Source of the DNA: CAVPTL01 sp963708725
GTDB taxonomy: Bacteria > Actinomycetota > Thermoleophilia > Gaiellales > JAICJC01
Reading direction: 5' to 3'
NCBI GenBank assembly: GCA_963708725.1
Contig: CAVPTL010000018.1
Coordinates: 124,001 to 188,000 of the forward strand
DNA: 64,000 bases
The notes under the pieces are model-generated. The model was given only the letters and a program-made list of their open reading frames with translations. It did not search any database and was not told the origin of the DNA. Position numbers and translations under genes: made by a program. Each line of letters starts with the position of its first letter. Position 1 is the stretch's first letter. Below are positions 16,876 through 25,012 of the stretch, one piece after another.

Positions 16876-17610
16876 TCAGCCGCCAAGAAGGCCCACCACC
16901 CCTTGACGGCCCGTTCGCCCCTGGTCGCGACGATGCGAGAAGTACTCCAGTGGGTGGCAGATGGTGCAGCGGCCCACCACCTCGACCTGCGCGACCCCGG
17001 CCCGTTCGAGTGCCACCCGGGCGGCGTACCACAGGTCAGCCCGACCGTCGCGAACAGCGTCTTGCCCGAACCGCTGCTGCATGGGCAGGCCAACGTCGTC
17101 CTTGACCACGTAGCAGCACGGCCCGGCACCGGGTCCGATGATTGCCACCGCCTCACCCCCCACGTCCGCCGCTCCCTGCTCACAGATTCCGGCCAAAAGA
17201 CCCTGCCAGCCCGCATGCAGCACGGCCAGCCGCGAGCCGTCCCGCCGCGCAACCGCGATCGGCAGGCAATCGGCCGCAAGCAGGACGAGCGGTCTATCCG
17301 GCAGCGAGGTGACCAGTCCGTCGGATTTTGGGAACGGCTCGACACCCGGCTCCATGAATCGCCCTGACGCCGGCTCGGCGGTGACCTCGCGCACGATCGA
17401 TCCTGCAACCTGCCAGGCCATCGTGGCAGCGCTCGGATCGCCGCCCGCGGCCTCGACCGCACGCCGCCGGTTCTCCCGCACCGCATCGGGGTCGTCGGCG
17501 GTCAGCGCACCCAGGTTGAGGCTTGCAAACGCACCCTCGCTGACCCCTCCGGTGCGGCTGGTGAACACCACCGACACTCCGGCTGGAGCGCCGTCCCAGT
17601 GCACGTTCAT
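16876..17610 (-). other. pgeF: PgeF (YfiH) part of the fusion, with a possible internal start
   Basis: From the internal ATG (MNVHWDGAP) this part is 244 residues, exactly the length of a stand-alone PgeF, the enzyme that removes wrongly incorporated residues from peptidoglycan precursors. GAGGA lies 6 nt before this ATG, so separate initiation is possible. The catalytic Cys (ADCLPIA) and second His (LHAGW) are present, but the first His of the usual QVHG motif is Ala here (WQVAGS, residue 69), which may abolish activity. Confidence 0.6.
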
Positions 17611-20196
17611 TCGGGATCCTCGGTGAGCATCCCGCGAGCCGCCGCGAGTTCCTGCGTCGCGGCCCTCGATCAGCCCGTTTCGCTTGCGCCGCAGAAGCTC
17701 GGCGAGCACTGCACCGATCCTCGGCGATGGCTCCAGCCCAAATTCAGCCAGCAGCGCCCCGCCGTCCAGCTCGAGCGACACCGACGCCCCCTGCGACAGG
17801 TATTCGGCGGCCGCCGCAGAGCCCAGCGCGGCAGCGACCAGGGCGACCTCCGGAGGGTGTGGGGCGAGCAGCTCGGCGACGTCGGCGGGAGTGCCGGCAG
17901 CCTCCAGCGGCGCCAGCAGGCGCGCCGGCAGCACCGCCGCCAGCGCCACCGCCTGGGCGTCGCGACGGCGAATCCGAAGCCACTCCAACCACGACTCGAG
18001 TTGATCGGCGGCGACCCGGCGCGCGATCGCGGCCAGCCGTCCCCGCCACATGGGCAGCTGCGGATCGTGCTCGGCTCGCAGCAGATCGATTCGTCGCACC
18101 AGCTCAACCGTCTCGGCCGAGCAGTCGAGCGCCGGATGGAGTGCCTCGTCCAGTGCCAGCTCGCGCATCCGGGTGAGCGTCACGGCGCCACCGAACTCGT
18201 TCAGGATCGCCACCAGCTCGTCGCGCAAGCGAGCGCCGGAGACCTCCCCCACCAGCCCCATCGAGACCGTGCTGCGGGCCAGGTCGAGCGTGTGCGGTTC
18301 CATCACGAAGCCGAACCGGGTCTCGTATCGAAGCGCCCTGAACATGCGCGTCGGGTCCTCGATGAACGACAGGTTGTGAAGCACGCGCAGAAGACCCGCG
18401 TCGAGATCGCCGCGCCCACCGAACGGGTCGAGCACAAACCCAAACGACGTGGGATCGACGGCGATCGCCATCGAGTTGATGGTGAAGTCGCGCCGGTGCA
18501 GATCGCGCCTGATGGAGCTGTGCTCAACCACCGGCAGCGCCGCCGGATACTCGTAATGCTCAGTGCGCGCGGTCGCGACATCGATTCGCAGATCCCCGGC
18601 GATCACGACGGCCGTATGGAACCGCTCGTGCGGGTGCATGCGCCCACCGAGTCCGGCGGCCAGCGCCTCCGCGAACGCGATCCCGTCGCCTTCCACCGCC
18701 AGATCGATATCGAAGCTCGGCGCATCCAGCAGCAGGTCGCGCACCGCTCCACCCACGAGATACACCCCGTCGACGGTTTGCGCGGCGACCCCCACCGCAG
18801 CCCACAGTGGTTCGAGCTCAGAGCGCTTGCGAAGCGCATCTCCAAGATCCGAGTCCCACTCATCCGCGGTTTCGGGCGGCCGCCGGCTGAGCGCTGCCAA
18901 CAGGTCTGTGCGCGTGACCACGCCCAGCACATCGGCCGCGGCCGGGTGGCCGTCGGCCTCGGCCGAGACGACCGCGACCCGACCACCGCGGGCCTTCACG
19001 ATCGCATGCTGGATCTCGGTCAGGGTGGCGTCGGGCGAGATCGTGGCCACGTTGGAGGTCATGACCGCCCGCACCGGTGCATGTCCGAGCTGATGGCCCA
19101 CGGCACGGTCGAGATCTTCGCGTGCGACCGCCCCCACCAGCACGCCCCCCGACTCCACGTGGACTCCCGACGTCTGGCGCCGGCGGCATTCCGCCAACGC
19201 CTCCTCGACAGTCAGGCCCTCGTCGACGAACCACGCCGGAGCCGACATGATGTCGCGAGCGCGAGCACCCGCGGTGACACCCTTGGGCAGGGCATCGATC
19301 ACGGCGGCTCGCACCTGGTCGAGGTCGCGGTCGCGAATCACCGCCGACGCCGCGGGAGCGTGACCACCCCCACCCAGGGACTCGAGCACGACGCCGACGT
19401 CGAGCGCCGCGGTGCGGCTACGACCGACCACAAACACGCGCCCGTCCATCTCTACCACCATGATCAGCACCCGCACGTCGCTCAGCTCGACGATCTTCGA
19501 CGCGAGCGTCGACACCGCGGCGACGTGGTGCGGCCAGCGTGCGCAGGCGATCATCACCGGGATCCCGGCCACTTCGTGAGGCTCGGTCGAACCCATCAGC
19601 ATGGTCAGAAGCTCGCGCTGATCGGACGAGAGCGGGATGCGCAGGAACTCGGCGATGAGCTCGCGCGACGCCCCGTGCCGCGCACACCATGCCAGCGCCT
19701 CGATGTCGCGCACGGTGGTCGTGAGGTGAGTCAGTGATCCCGTGTCCTCGTGAATGCCCAGCGCCAGCGCCGTCGCCTCGGTCGGGGTTGGCTCCACGCC
19801 GCGCTCGGCGAGGATTCCCACCATGGTGGTCGAGAGCGCGCCGTCATCGGAGATCACCCGCGATCCGCCGGCCTGGCAGTCGGCGCCATGGGCGTGATGG
19901 TCGAACACCAGCACCTCGACCGCCGGACGCTCGATCAGCTCGACCATGTCGGCGAGACGGTCGGGCTGGGCGGCATCGACAACGATCACCCGCTCCACCG
20001 CGCCAAGCTCGATCCTGGCCGGATCCGGGATGTCGAGCTCGTCGGCGTGCAACGAGATGAACGCCCGCACGTTTCGGTTCACCCCGCCGGGCAGCCGGAT
20101 GGCGGCACCGGGATACAGCCGACGAGCGGCCAGCGCCGATCCCAGGGCGTCGAAATCCGCATTCGTATGGGTGGTGATCAGCTCGCGCGGCCGCAT
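16876..20196 (-). CDS. DHH phosphoesterase - CBS - CCA tRNA nucleotidyltransferase - PgeF fusion
   Basis: One uninterrupted 1106-codon frame. Residues about 1-300: DHH/DHHA1 phosphoesterase (TTHTNADFDALGSAL, VFDHHAHGADC, GGGGHAPAASA). About 310-430: two CBS domains. About 460-860: class II tRNA nucleotidyltransferase/poly(A) polymerase (YLVGGAVRDLLLDAP, DIDLAV, RRDFTINSMAI, RMFRALRYETRFGF), which adds or repairs CCA ends. Residue 863 onward: a PgeF/YfiH-type domain (ADCLPIA, LHAGWQGL). DHH-CBS-CCA proteins are known; the in-frame PgeF is the odd part. A TAGGAT box ends 6 nt before the ATG. Confidence 0.9.
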   Translation of the reverse strand: MRPRELITTHTNADFDALGSALAARRLYPGAAIRLPGGVNRNVRAFISLHADELDIPDPARIELGAVERVIVVDAAQPDRLADMVELIERPAVEVLVFDHHAHGADCQAGGSRVISDDGALSTTMVGILAERGVEPTPTEATALALGIHEDTGSLTHLTTTVRDIEALAWCARHGASRELIAEFLRIPLSSDQRELLTMLMGSTEPHEVAGIPVMIACARWPHHVAAVSTLASKIVELSDVRVLIMVVEMDGRVFVVGRSRTAALDVGVVLESLGGGGHAPAASAVIRDRDLDQVRAAVIDALPKGVTAGARARDIMSAPAWFVDEGLTVEEALAECRRRQTSGVHVESGGVLVGAVAREDLDRAVGHQLGHAPVRAVMTSNVATISPDATLTEIQHAIVKARGGRVAVVSAEADGHPAAADVLGVVTRTDLLAALSRRPPETADEWDSDLGDALRKRSELEPLWAAVGVAAQTVDGVYLVGGAVRDLLLDAPSFDIDLAVEGDGIAFAEALAAGLGGRMHPHERFHTAVVIAGDLRIDVATARTEHYEYPAALPVVEHSSIRRDLHRRDFTINSMAIAVDPTSFGFVLDPFGGRGDLDAGLLRVLHNLSFIEDPTRMFRALRYETRFGFVMEPHTLDLARSTVSMGLVGEVSGARLRDELVAILNEFGGAVTLTRMRELALDEALHPALDCSAETVELVRRIDLLRAEHDPQLPMWRGRLAAIARRVAADQLESWLEWLRIRRRDAQAVALAAVLPARLLAPLEAAGTPADVAELLAPHPPEVALVAAALGSAAAAEYLSQGASVSLELDGGALLAEFGLEPSPRIGAVLAELLRRKRNGLIEGRDAGTRGGSRDAHRGSRMNVHWDGAPAGVSVVFTSRTGGVSEGAFASLNLGALTADDPDAVRENRRRAVEAAGGDPSAATMAWQVAGSIVREVTAEPASGRFMEPGVEPFPKSDGLVTSLPDRPLVLLAADCLPIAVARRDGSRLAVLHAGWQGLLAGICEQGAADVGGEAVAIIGPGAGPCCYVVKDDVGLPMQQRFGQDAVRDGRADLWYAARVALERAGVAQVEVVGRCTICHPLEYFSHRRDQGRTGRQGVVGLLGG

Positions 20197-20202
20197 GGCC
20201 GA

Positions 20203-20208
20203 ATCCTA
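20203..20208 (-). promoter_or_regulatory. -10 box (TAGGAT) of the DHH-CCA-PgeF gene
   Basis: TANNNT hexamer ending 6 nt before the ATG at 20196, with no Shine-Dalgarno. Predicts a leaderless transcript separate from hisD-ridA. Confidence 0.5.
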
Positions 20209-20232
20209 CGGGGCGCGGGCGTCGACCCCGGG

Positions 20233-20625
20233 CTAGTCGACGGCGACGACCTCGATCTCAACCGCAGCTCCGGCCGGCAGCGCGGCCACCTGCACGGTCG
20301 AGCGGGCGGGCGGATTCTCGGTGAAGTACTCGGCGTAGATCGCGTTGATCGCCGCGAAGTCGCCGAGGTCGGTCACGAACACGGTGGTCTTGACCACATG
20401 CTCAAGCCCCAGACCCGCGCCTGCGAGCACCGCCGACACGTTTTCGAGCACCCGGTGGGTCTGGGCGTCGATACCACCCTCGACCAGGGCACCAGACTCG
20501 GGATCGAGGCCGACCTGGCCTGCGCAGTAAACGACGTTCCCGGCCCGGATGGCCTGACTGTACGGCGCGCCGGCGAACGGCTTGGGAGCGCCCTCGGCAA
20601 CGATTACCTCGCGGTTGAGCTGCAT
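20233..20625 (-). CDS. ridA: RidA family reactive-intermediate deaminase
   Basis: Hydrolyses enamine/imine intermediates made by PLP enzymes. 130 residues, normal. Conserved GAPYSQAI, GNVVYCAGQVGLDP, KTTVFVTDLGDF and PPARSTVQVAALPAGAAVEIE with the catalytic Arg. Its ATG overlaps the hisD stop (TAATG), so it is made together with histidinol dehydrogenase. Confidence 0.95.
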   Translation of the reverse strand: MQLNREVIVAEGAPKPFAGAPYSQAIRAGNVVYCAGQVGLDPESGALVEGGIDAQTHRVLENVSAVLAGAGLGLEHVVKTTVFVTDLGDFAAINAIYAEYFTENPPARSTVQVAALPAGAAVEIEVVAVD

Positions 20626-21890
20626 TACTTGGGAAGTCCTTTCGTGGTTTCGGCGAGCCGCTCGGCGCGGATCGACGCCGAGCGGGCGTGGTTGGGCAGA
20701 CCTTCAGCCGTCGCCAGTGCGACCAGGGACGGTTCCAGCGCAGCCACCGCCGAGGCGGGAATCTCCACGATCTCCTGTGCGCGAAGGTAGACGACCGGAC
20801 CGAGGCCGGAGGAGAAGCGTGCATTCCCGCCCGTCGGCAGGATGTGGTTCGAGCCCGCGACGTAGTCGCCGAAGGCCGCTCCCGAATGCGGACCCAGAAA
20901 GATCGCCCCGGCGTGCACGATCTGGCCGAGCACCCGGTGGGGATCGGCAACCGCAAGCTGCAGATGCTCGGGCGCATACTCATTGACAAAGGCGATGGCG
21001 GTGTCCCACGAGTCGGCCTCGATCAGATGAACCTCACCCTCCCCGAGGTGCTCGGCGACGGCGGCGATCGCGTCGGCGTCGGCGCTGATCAGCACCGACT
21101 GTGCGCCGGCTCCGTGCTCCACCTGTGCCATCAGATCCCACGCCAGATGCTCCGGGGCGGCCGAACCGTCGGAGAGGATGATCAGTTCGCTGGGACCGGC
21201 GAGTGACTCGATCCCAACCTCGCCGAACAGCCGCTGCTTGGCCTCCTCGACGTAGGCGTTGCCCGGGCCGACCACCACATCGACCGCCGGGATCGACTCC
21301 GTGCCGAGCGCCATCGCGGCGATGGCCTGGGCGCCGCCCACGGCATACACCTCCGAGACCCCGAGCAGCGCGCACACCGCGAGCACCGTCGACTGTACGT
21401 GTCCGTCCTCGCCCGGGGGCGAGCACACACAGATCTGCGGGACGCCGGCGACCTGGGCGGGGACGATCGCCATCACCGCGCTCGAGGGGTAGGCCGCGCC
21501 GCCACCCGGGACGTACAGGCCCGCCCGTTGCACCGGCATGTGACGCGTCGAGACGATCTGTCCCTGGGGCAGCTCGACCCGCGTCGGGGCCGGCATCAGC
21601 TCGGTTGCCACCGTGCGCAGATTGGTGGCCAACAGCTCGATCGCGGACTTGACGTCAGCATCGATGGTGTCCAACGCTCTTGCGAGCTCAGCGGGCTTCA
21701 CCCGGCTCTGGGCGAGGTCGGCACCGTCGAGACGCGCCGTCAACCGCCGTACGGCATCATCGCCGCTGCCTCTGACCATGTCGATGATGTCGGCCACGGT
21801 GCGGCGGACATCATCGCGCGCAGCGACGGTCGGTCGCAGGCTCCCCGCAGCGGTGCCCACCCCACCGCGGGTGATGCTGAGGCGGTTCAT
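20625..21890 (-). CDS. hisD: Histidinol dehydrogenase
   Basis: Zinc enzyme that oxidises histidinol to histidine in two NAD-dependent steps. 421 residues from ATG. Zinc ligands are recognisable in AQVEHGAGAQS, FGDYVAGSNHILPT and LPNHARSAS; the catalytic Glu-His pair is in YAPEHLQL. A TTG two codons upstream is possible, but TACGAT ends 6 nt before the ATG and favours a leaderless ATG start. No other his genes are near. Confidence 0.97.
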   Translation of the reverse strand: MNRLSITRGGVGTAAGSLRPTVAARDDVRRTVADIIDMVRGSGDDAVRRLTARLDGADLAQSRVKPAELARALDTIDADVKSAIELLATNLRTVATELMPAPTRVELPQGQIVSTRHMPVQRAGLYVPGGGAAYPSSAVMAIVPAQVAGVPQICVCSPPGEDGHVQSTVLAVCALLGVSEVYAVGGAQAIAAMALGTESIPAVDVVVGPGNAYVEEAKQRLFGEVGIESLAGPSELIILSDGSAAPEHLAWDLMAQVEHGAGAQSVLISADADAIAAVAEHLGEGEVHLIEADSWDTAIAFVNEYAPEHLQLAVADPHRVLGQIVHAGAIFLGPHSGAAFGDYVAGSNHILPTGGNARFSSGLGPVVYLRAQEIVEIPASAVAALEPSLVALATAEGLPNHARSASIRAERLAETTKGLPK

Positions 21891-21896
21891 GGGCAA

Positions 21897-21902
21897 ATCG
21901 TA
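21897..21902 (-). promoter_or_regulatory. -10 box (TACGAT) of hisD-ridA
   Basis: TACGAT with 6 nt to the hisD ATG; no Shine-Dalgarno. It lies just downstream of the palindrome at 21924-21938. Confidence 0.5.
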
Positions 21903-21923
21903 ACCGGCGGGCTGCCGCCGCGC

Positions 21924-21938
21924 CGAACGTCACGTTCG
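21924..21938. promoter_or_regulatory. 15-bp palindrome (CGAACGT-C-ACGTTCG) upstream of hisD
   Basis: Perfect 7-bp arms around one base, 22-36 bp upstream of the -10 box, so it would overlap the -35 region. It looks like a dimeric repressor site. The half-sites resemble LexA half-sites but the spacing is 5 instead of 4 nt. Confidence 0.4.
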
Positions 21939-21943
21939 CGAGA

Positions 21944-23227
21944 TCAGGCCTGTGTTCGCTCGATTCGCGCCCCAAGGTCGCGCAGGCGGTCGTCGATTCG
22001 CTCGTAGCCTCGATCGATCTCGCCGACATTCCCGATCCGGCTGGTGCCCTCCGCGCACAGCGCGGCGATCAACATCGCCATGCCGGCACGGATATCGGGA
22101 CTTGCCATCCGCTCGCCGTACAGCTGGGCCGGGCCGGTGACGACGGCGCGATGAGGATCGCACAAGACGATCCGAGCGCCCATCGACACGAGCTTGTCGG
22201 TGAAGAACAGCCGGTTTTCGAACATCTTTTCGAAGATCAGGACCGTACCGGTGGCCTGAGTCGCGACCGCGACCGCGATCGACGTGAGGTCGGCCGGGAA
22301 CATCGGCCAGGGACCGTCCTCGAGCTTGGGAATCTGGGCGTGCACGTCGTCCACGATCTCGAGCGACTGACCGGGTGCCACCCGCACATCGGCGCCCTGG
22401 GTCTCGATCTCGATCCCGAGTCGTGAGAACGCATGCCGGATGGAGCGCAGGTGCTCGACCGCGGCGTCCTCGATCACGAGATCACCGCCGGTCACTGCGG
22501 CCAGGCCGATGAACGACGCCACCTCGATGTGATCAGGGCCGACCCGATGCCGGCACCCGCCGAGCGTCGGCACGCCCTGCACCGTCAGCATGTTCGAACC
22601 GATGCCGCTGATATGGGCACCCATCGCATTCAGCAGGTGGCAGAGATCCTGAACGTGCGGCTCGCAGGCCGCGTTGTAGATGGTCGTCGTGCCTCGCGCG
22701 AGCACCGCCGCCATCACGGCGTTCTCGGTGCCGGTCACCGACGCCTCGTCCAGGTACATGTCGCTCCCGGTGAGACCGTGGGGTGCCCGCAGGTGGTACT
22801 GGCGGTCGACCTCGACGTCGGCGCCGAGGGCGGCAAAGGCCATCAGGTGGGTGTCGACACGACGGCGGCCGATCACGTCGCCACCGGGAGGAGGCACGTC
22901 GGCCGAGCCAAACCGGGCAAGCAGCGGGCCGGCGAGCAGGATCGACGCGCGGATGCGAGTACAAAGCTCGGGGTCAAGCCGGGTCGACGTCACGTCGGCG
23001 GCCCAGATCCGCAGAGTGTTGGTGTCCTCCCACTCCACGTCGGCGCCGATGTCGACGAGCAGTTCGATCATCGCCTCGACGTCGCGGATGCGCGGCACGT
23101 TCTCGAGCACCACCGGGTCGGCGGTCAGCAGGCAGGCAGCCAGGATCGGCAGAGCCGCGTTCTTGTTGCCGGCCGGACGCACCCGACCTGAGAGCGGAAC
23201 GCCACCCTCGATTACGAATGTCTCCAC
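21944..23227 (-). CDS. murA: UDP-N-acetylglucosamine 1-carboxyvinyltransferase, Asp-type
   Basis: First committed step of peptidoglycan synthesis: adds enolpyruvate from PEP to UDP-GlcNAc. 427 residues from GTG (VETFVIEGGVPLSGRV), chosen because MurA typically begins with ME.F.I.GG; an in-frame ATG lies nine codons upstream. Conserved RPAGNKNAALP and GLTGSDMYLDEASVTGTENAV. The catalytic-loop Cys is Asp (PPGGDVIGRRRVD, codon 22877-22879, residue 117), as in mycobacteria; this change is known to make MurA insensitive to fosfomycin. Confidence 0.97.
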   Translation of the reverse strand: METFVIEGGVPLSGRVRPAGNKNAALPILAACLLTADPVVLENVPRIRDVEAMIELLVDIGADVEWEDTNTLRIWAADVTSTRLDPELCTRIRASILLAGPLLARFGSADVPPPGGDVIGRRRVDTHLMAFAALGADVEVDRQYHLRAPHGLTGSDMYLDEASVTGTENAVMAAVLARGTTTIYNAACEPHVQDLCHLLNAMGAHISGIGSNMLTVQGVPTLGGCRHRVGPDHIEVASFIGLAAVTGGDLVIEDAAVEHLRSIRHAFSRLGIEIETQGADVRVAPGQSLEIVDDVHAQIPKLEDGPWPMFPADLTSIAVAVATQATGTVLIFEKMFENRLFFTDKLVSMGARIVLCDPHRAVVTGPAQLYGERMASPDIRAGMAMLIAALCAEGTSRIGNVGEIDRGYERIDDRLRDLGARIERTQA

Positions 23228-23337
23228 GGTACCTTCTCGAGTTGCTATCGCCATCTGTGGACGCGCCTCCCAACGTCGTCATGGGTGAGGGTAGCCGGAT
23301 TCGTGCTCACCCCCGTGGGTTCCTGCCGCTTCGTTGG

Positions 23338-23343
23338 TACACT
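23338..23343 (+). promoter_or_regulatory. -10 box (TACACT) of the HD-domain gene
   Basis: TACACT with 8 nt to the ATG at 23352 and no Shine-Dalgarno. It is in the 125-bp divergent region shared with murA. Confidence 0.5.
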
Positions 23344-23351
23344 CGCTCGCC

Positions 23352-23924
23352 ATGGCCGTCAATCTCTCAGGTGACCGCGACGCCGCCTGGGCGCTCCTGA
23401 CCGAGTGGACGAAGAGCGAGGCCCTGCTGCGCCACGCACTTGCCGTTGAGGCCGCAACTCGCGCCTACGCCCGCAAGTTTGGCGAGAACGAGGACGAGTG
23501 GGGCAATGTCGCGCTCCTGCACGACTTCGATTACGAGCGCCACCCCACGCTCGATCAGCATCCCCAGGACGGCGCACCGGTGCTCCGTGAACGGGGATAC
23601 CCGGAATGGTTCGTGCGCGCCGTCCTTTCACACGGAAGCCACACCGGCGTGGCCCGTGAATCGCTGCTCGAGCGGACGCTGTTTGCCTGCGACGAGATCT
23701 CGGGGTTCATCCACGCCTGCGGACTTGTCCGGCCCGAGGGACTGTCGACCTTGACGGTCAAGTCGGTCAAGAAGAAGCTGAAGGCTCCCGGGTTTGCGCG
23801 CGGCGTAAACCGCGACGACGTGATCGAAGGCGCCGCCGAGCTGGACGTCGACCTCGACGAGCACATCGCCTTCGTGATCGAGGCTCTGCGGCCGATCGCG
23901 CTCGAGCTCGGCCTGCCCGGCTAG
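23352..23924 (+). CDS. HD-domain (HDIG-type) phosphohydrolase
   Basis: 190 residues. The metal-binding HD motif is in VALLHDFDYERHPTLDQHP and a further conserved His pair in LSHGSHTG; FACDEISGFIHACGLVRP follows. HDIG-type proteins hydrolyse phosphoesters of nucleotides or similar; the substrate here is unknown. ATG preceded closely by a -10 box. It converges on the aminotransferase gene with the two stop codons sharing CTAG. Confidence 0.85.
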   Translation: MAVNLSGDRDAAWALLTEWTKSEALLRHALAVEAATRAYARKFGENEDEWGNVALLHDFDYERHPTLDQHPQDGAPVLRERGYPEWFVRAVLSHGSHTGVARESLLERTLFACDEISGFIHACGLVRPEGLSTLTVKSVKKKLKAPGFARGVNRDDVIEGAAELDVDLDEHIAFVIEALRPIALELGLPG

Positions 23925-25012
23925 CGGCCGCCAAGCGCGTCGATCAGGGCCTCGATGTCGTCGGGCGCTGTCCAGGCGCCGACCGAGGCCCGCAGGTAAC
24001 GGGTGCCGGGGATCGATCGAACCAGCACCCCGCGCTCGACCAGCTCGGTGGCCTGGGACTCGGCATCGTGAATCAGCTCGCCGGTGATCGCGAGCAGGCC
24101 ACTGTCGCCGTCTGCGACCTCGAGTCCCGCGACCCGCGCGAGCCGGTCGCGGGCGGCGGCCACCTTGGCGGCGCCGGTCGCCGCCCACTGCGCGCGCCCA
24201 CCGGGCTGAGCCTCGACCCACTCGACCGCTGCGGTGAACCCGGCAAGCGTCGCCGGATCGATCATGCCGGCGTCGAGCCGGGGGGCGCCGGGAAGGTAGG
24301 CGTGGGTCTCGTCGTGCTCGACCGAGAGGAATGTGGGCAGCGGCGGGATCATCTCTCCCGCCAGCTCGGGGCGAACCCACAGACCGCCCGAGCCCATCGG
24401 TCCGAGCAGCCACTTCTGGCCAGAGAAGGCGTAGTAGTCGACCCCGCTTGCGGGCACGTCGACCAGGATGTTGCCCACCGACTGGGCACCGTCGATCAGT
24501 ACCTGAGCCCCGACGGCGTGCGCCGCCTGGGAGATCGCGGGCAGATCCAGCTCCCTCCCCGTCGTCCAAAGCACGTGTGAGAGCGCGACCATCCGGGTTT
24601 GCTCGTCGATGGCCGCGACCACCTCGCCGGCATCGACCTCGACGACCTCGATCCCGTGGCGGGCGGCCGCAGCCGCGAGGGGCAGCGTGATGCCAGGATG
24701 CTCCTCGGTCGTCGTGATCACTCGGTCGCCCGGCCGCCAGTCGATGGCGGCGATCACCGTCGCCACACCCTGGGAGGTCGAGTTGGTCAGCGCCACGTCG
24801 CCAACCTCGGCCCCGATCGAACGCGCGGCCGCACCCCGAGCGCGCTCGCGGCCCCCCAACACATGCTCGAACACCGCTCGGCCGGTGCGCGGCTGCTGCA
24901 CCTGATAGGTCGCCTCTTCGCGCATCGCCACCAGGGCCGCCTCCGGCATCGGGCCACACGTGCCGGCGTTGAGAAACGCGACCCCCTCGAGGGACGGGAA
25001 CTGACTACGCAT
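23921..25012 (-). CDS. Class-V aminotransferase-fold PLP enzyme (cysteine desulfurase-like)
   Basis: 363 residues. The PLP lysine is in YYAFSGQKWLLGPMGSGGL; other fold markers are the N-terminal FLNAGTCGPMP, TNSTSQGVATVI, TTEEHPGI, SHVLWTTGREL and LIDGAQSVG. Resembles the selenocysteine lyase/isopenicillin N epimerase branch; a cysteine desulfurase catalytic Cys loop is not evident, so the substrate is undetermined. Its ATG overlaps the stop of the upstream EEP gene by 8 nt. Confidence 0.88.
   Translation of the reverse strand: MRSQFPSLEGVAFLNAGTCGPMPEAALVAMREEATYQVQQPRTGRAVFEHVLGGRERARGAAARSIGAEVGDVALTNSTSQGVATVIAAIDWRPGDRVITTTEEHPGITLPLAAAAARHGIEVVEVDAGEVVAAIDEQTRMVALSHVLWTTGRELDLPAISQAAHAVGAQVLIDGAQSVGNILVDVPASGVDYYAFSGQKWLLGPMGSGGLWVRPELAGEMIPPLPTFLSVEHDETHAYLPGAPRLDAGMIDPATLAGFTAAVEWVEAQPGGRAQWAATGAAKVAAARDRLARVAGLEVADGDSGLLAITGELIHDAESQATELVERGVLVRSIPGTRYLRASVGAWTAPDDIEALIDALGGR

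Noticed and set aside
17599..19737. 712-codon plus-strand frame opposite the DHH-CCA gene
   Set aside because: Antisense of conserved domains, biased toward Arg, His and Gln, and without any recognisable motif.
21924..21938. SOS box at hisD
   Set aside because: The half-sites match LexA but are separated by 5 nt instead of 4, so it is kept only as a generic operator candidate.
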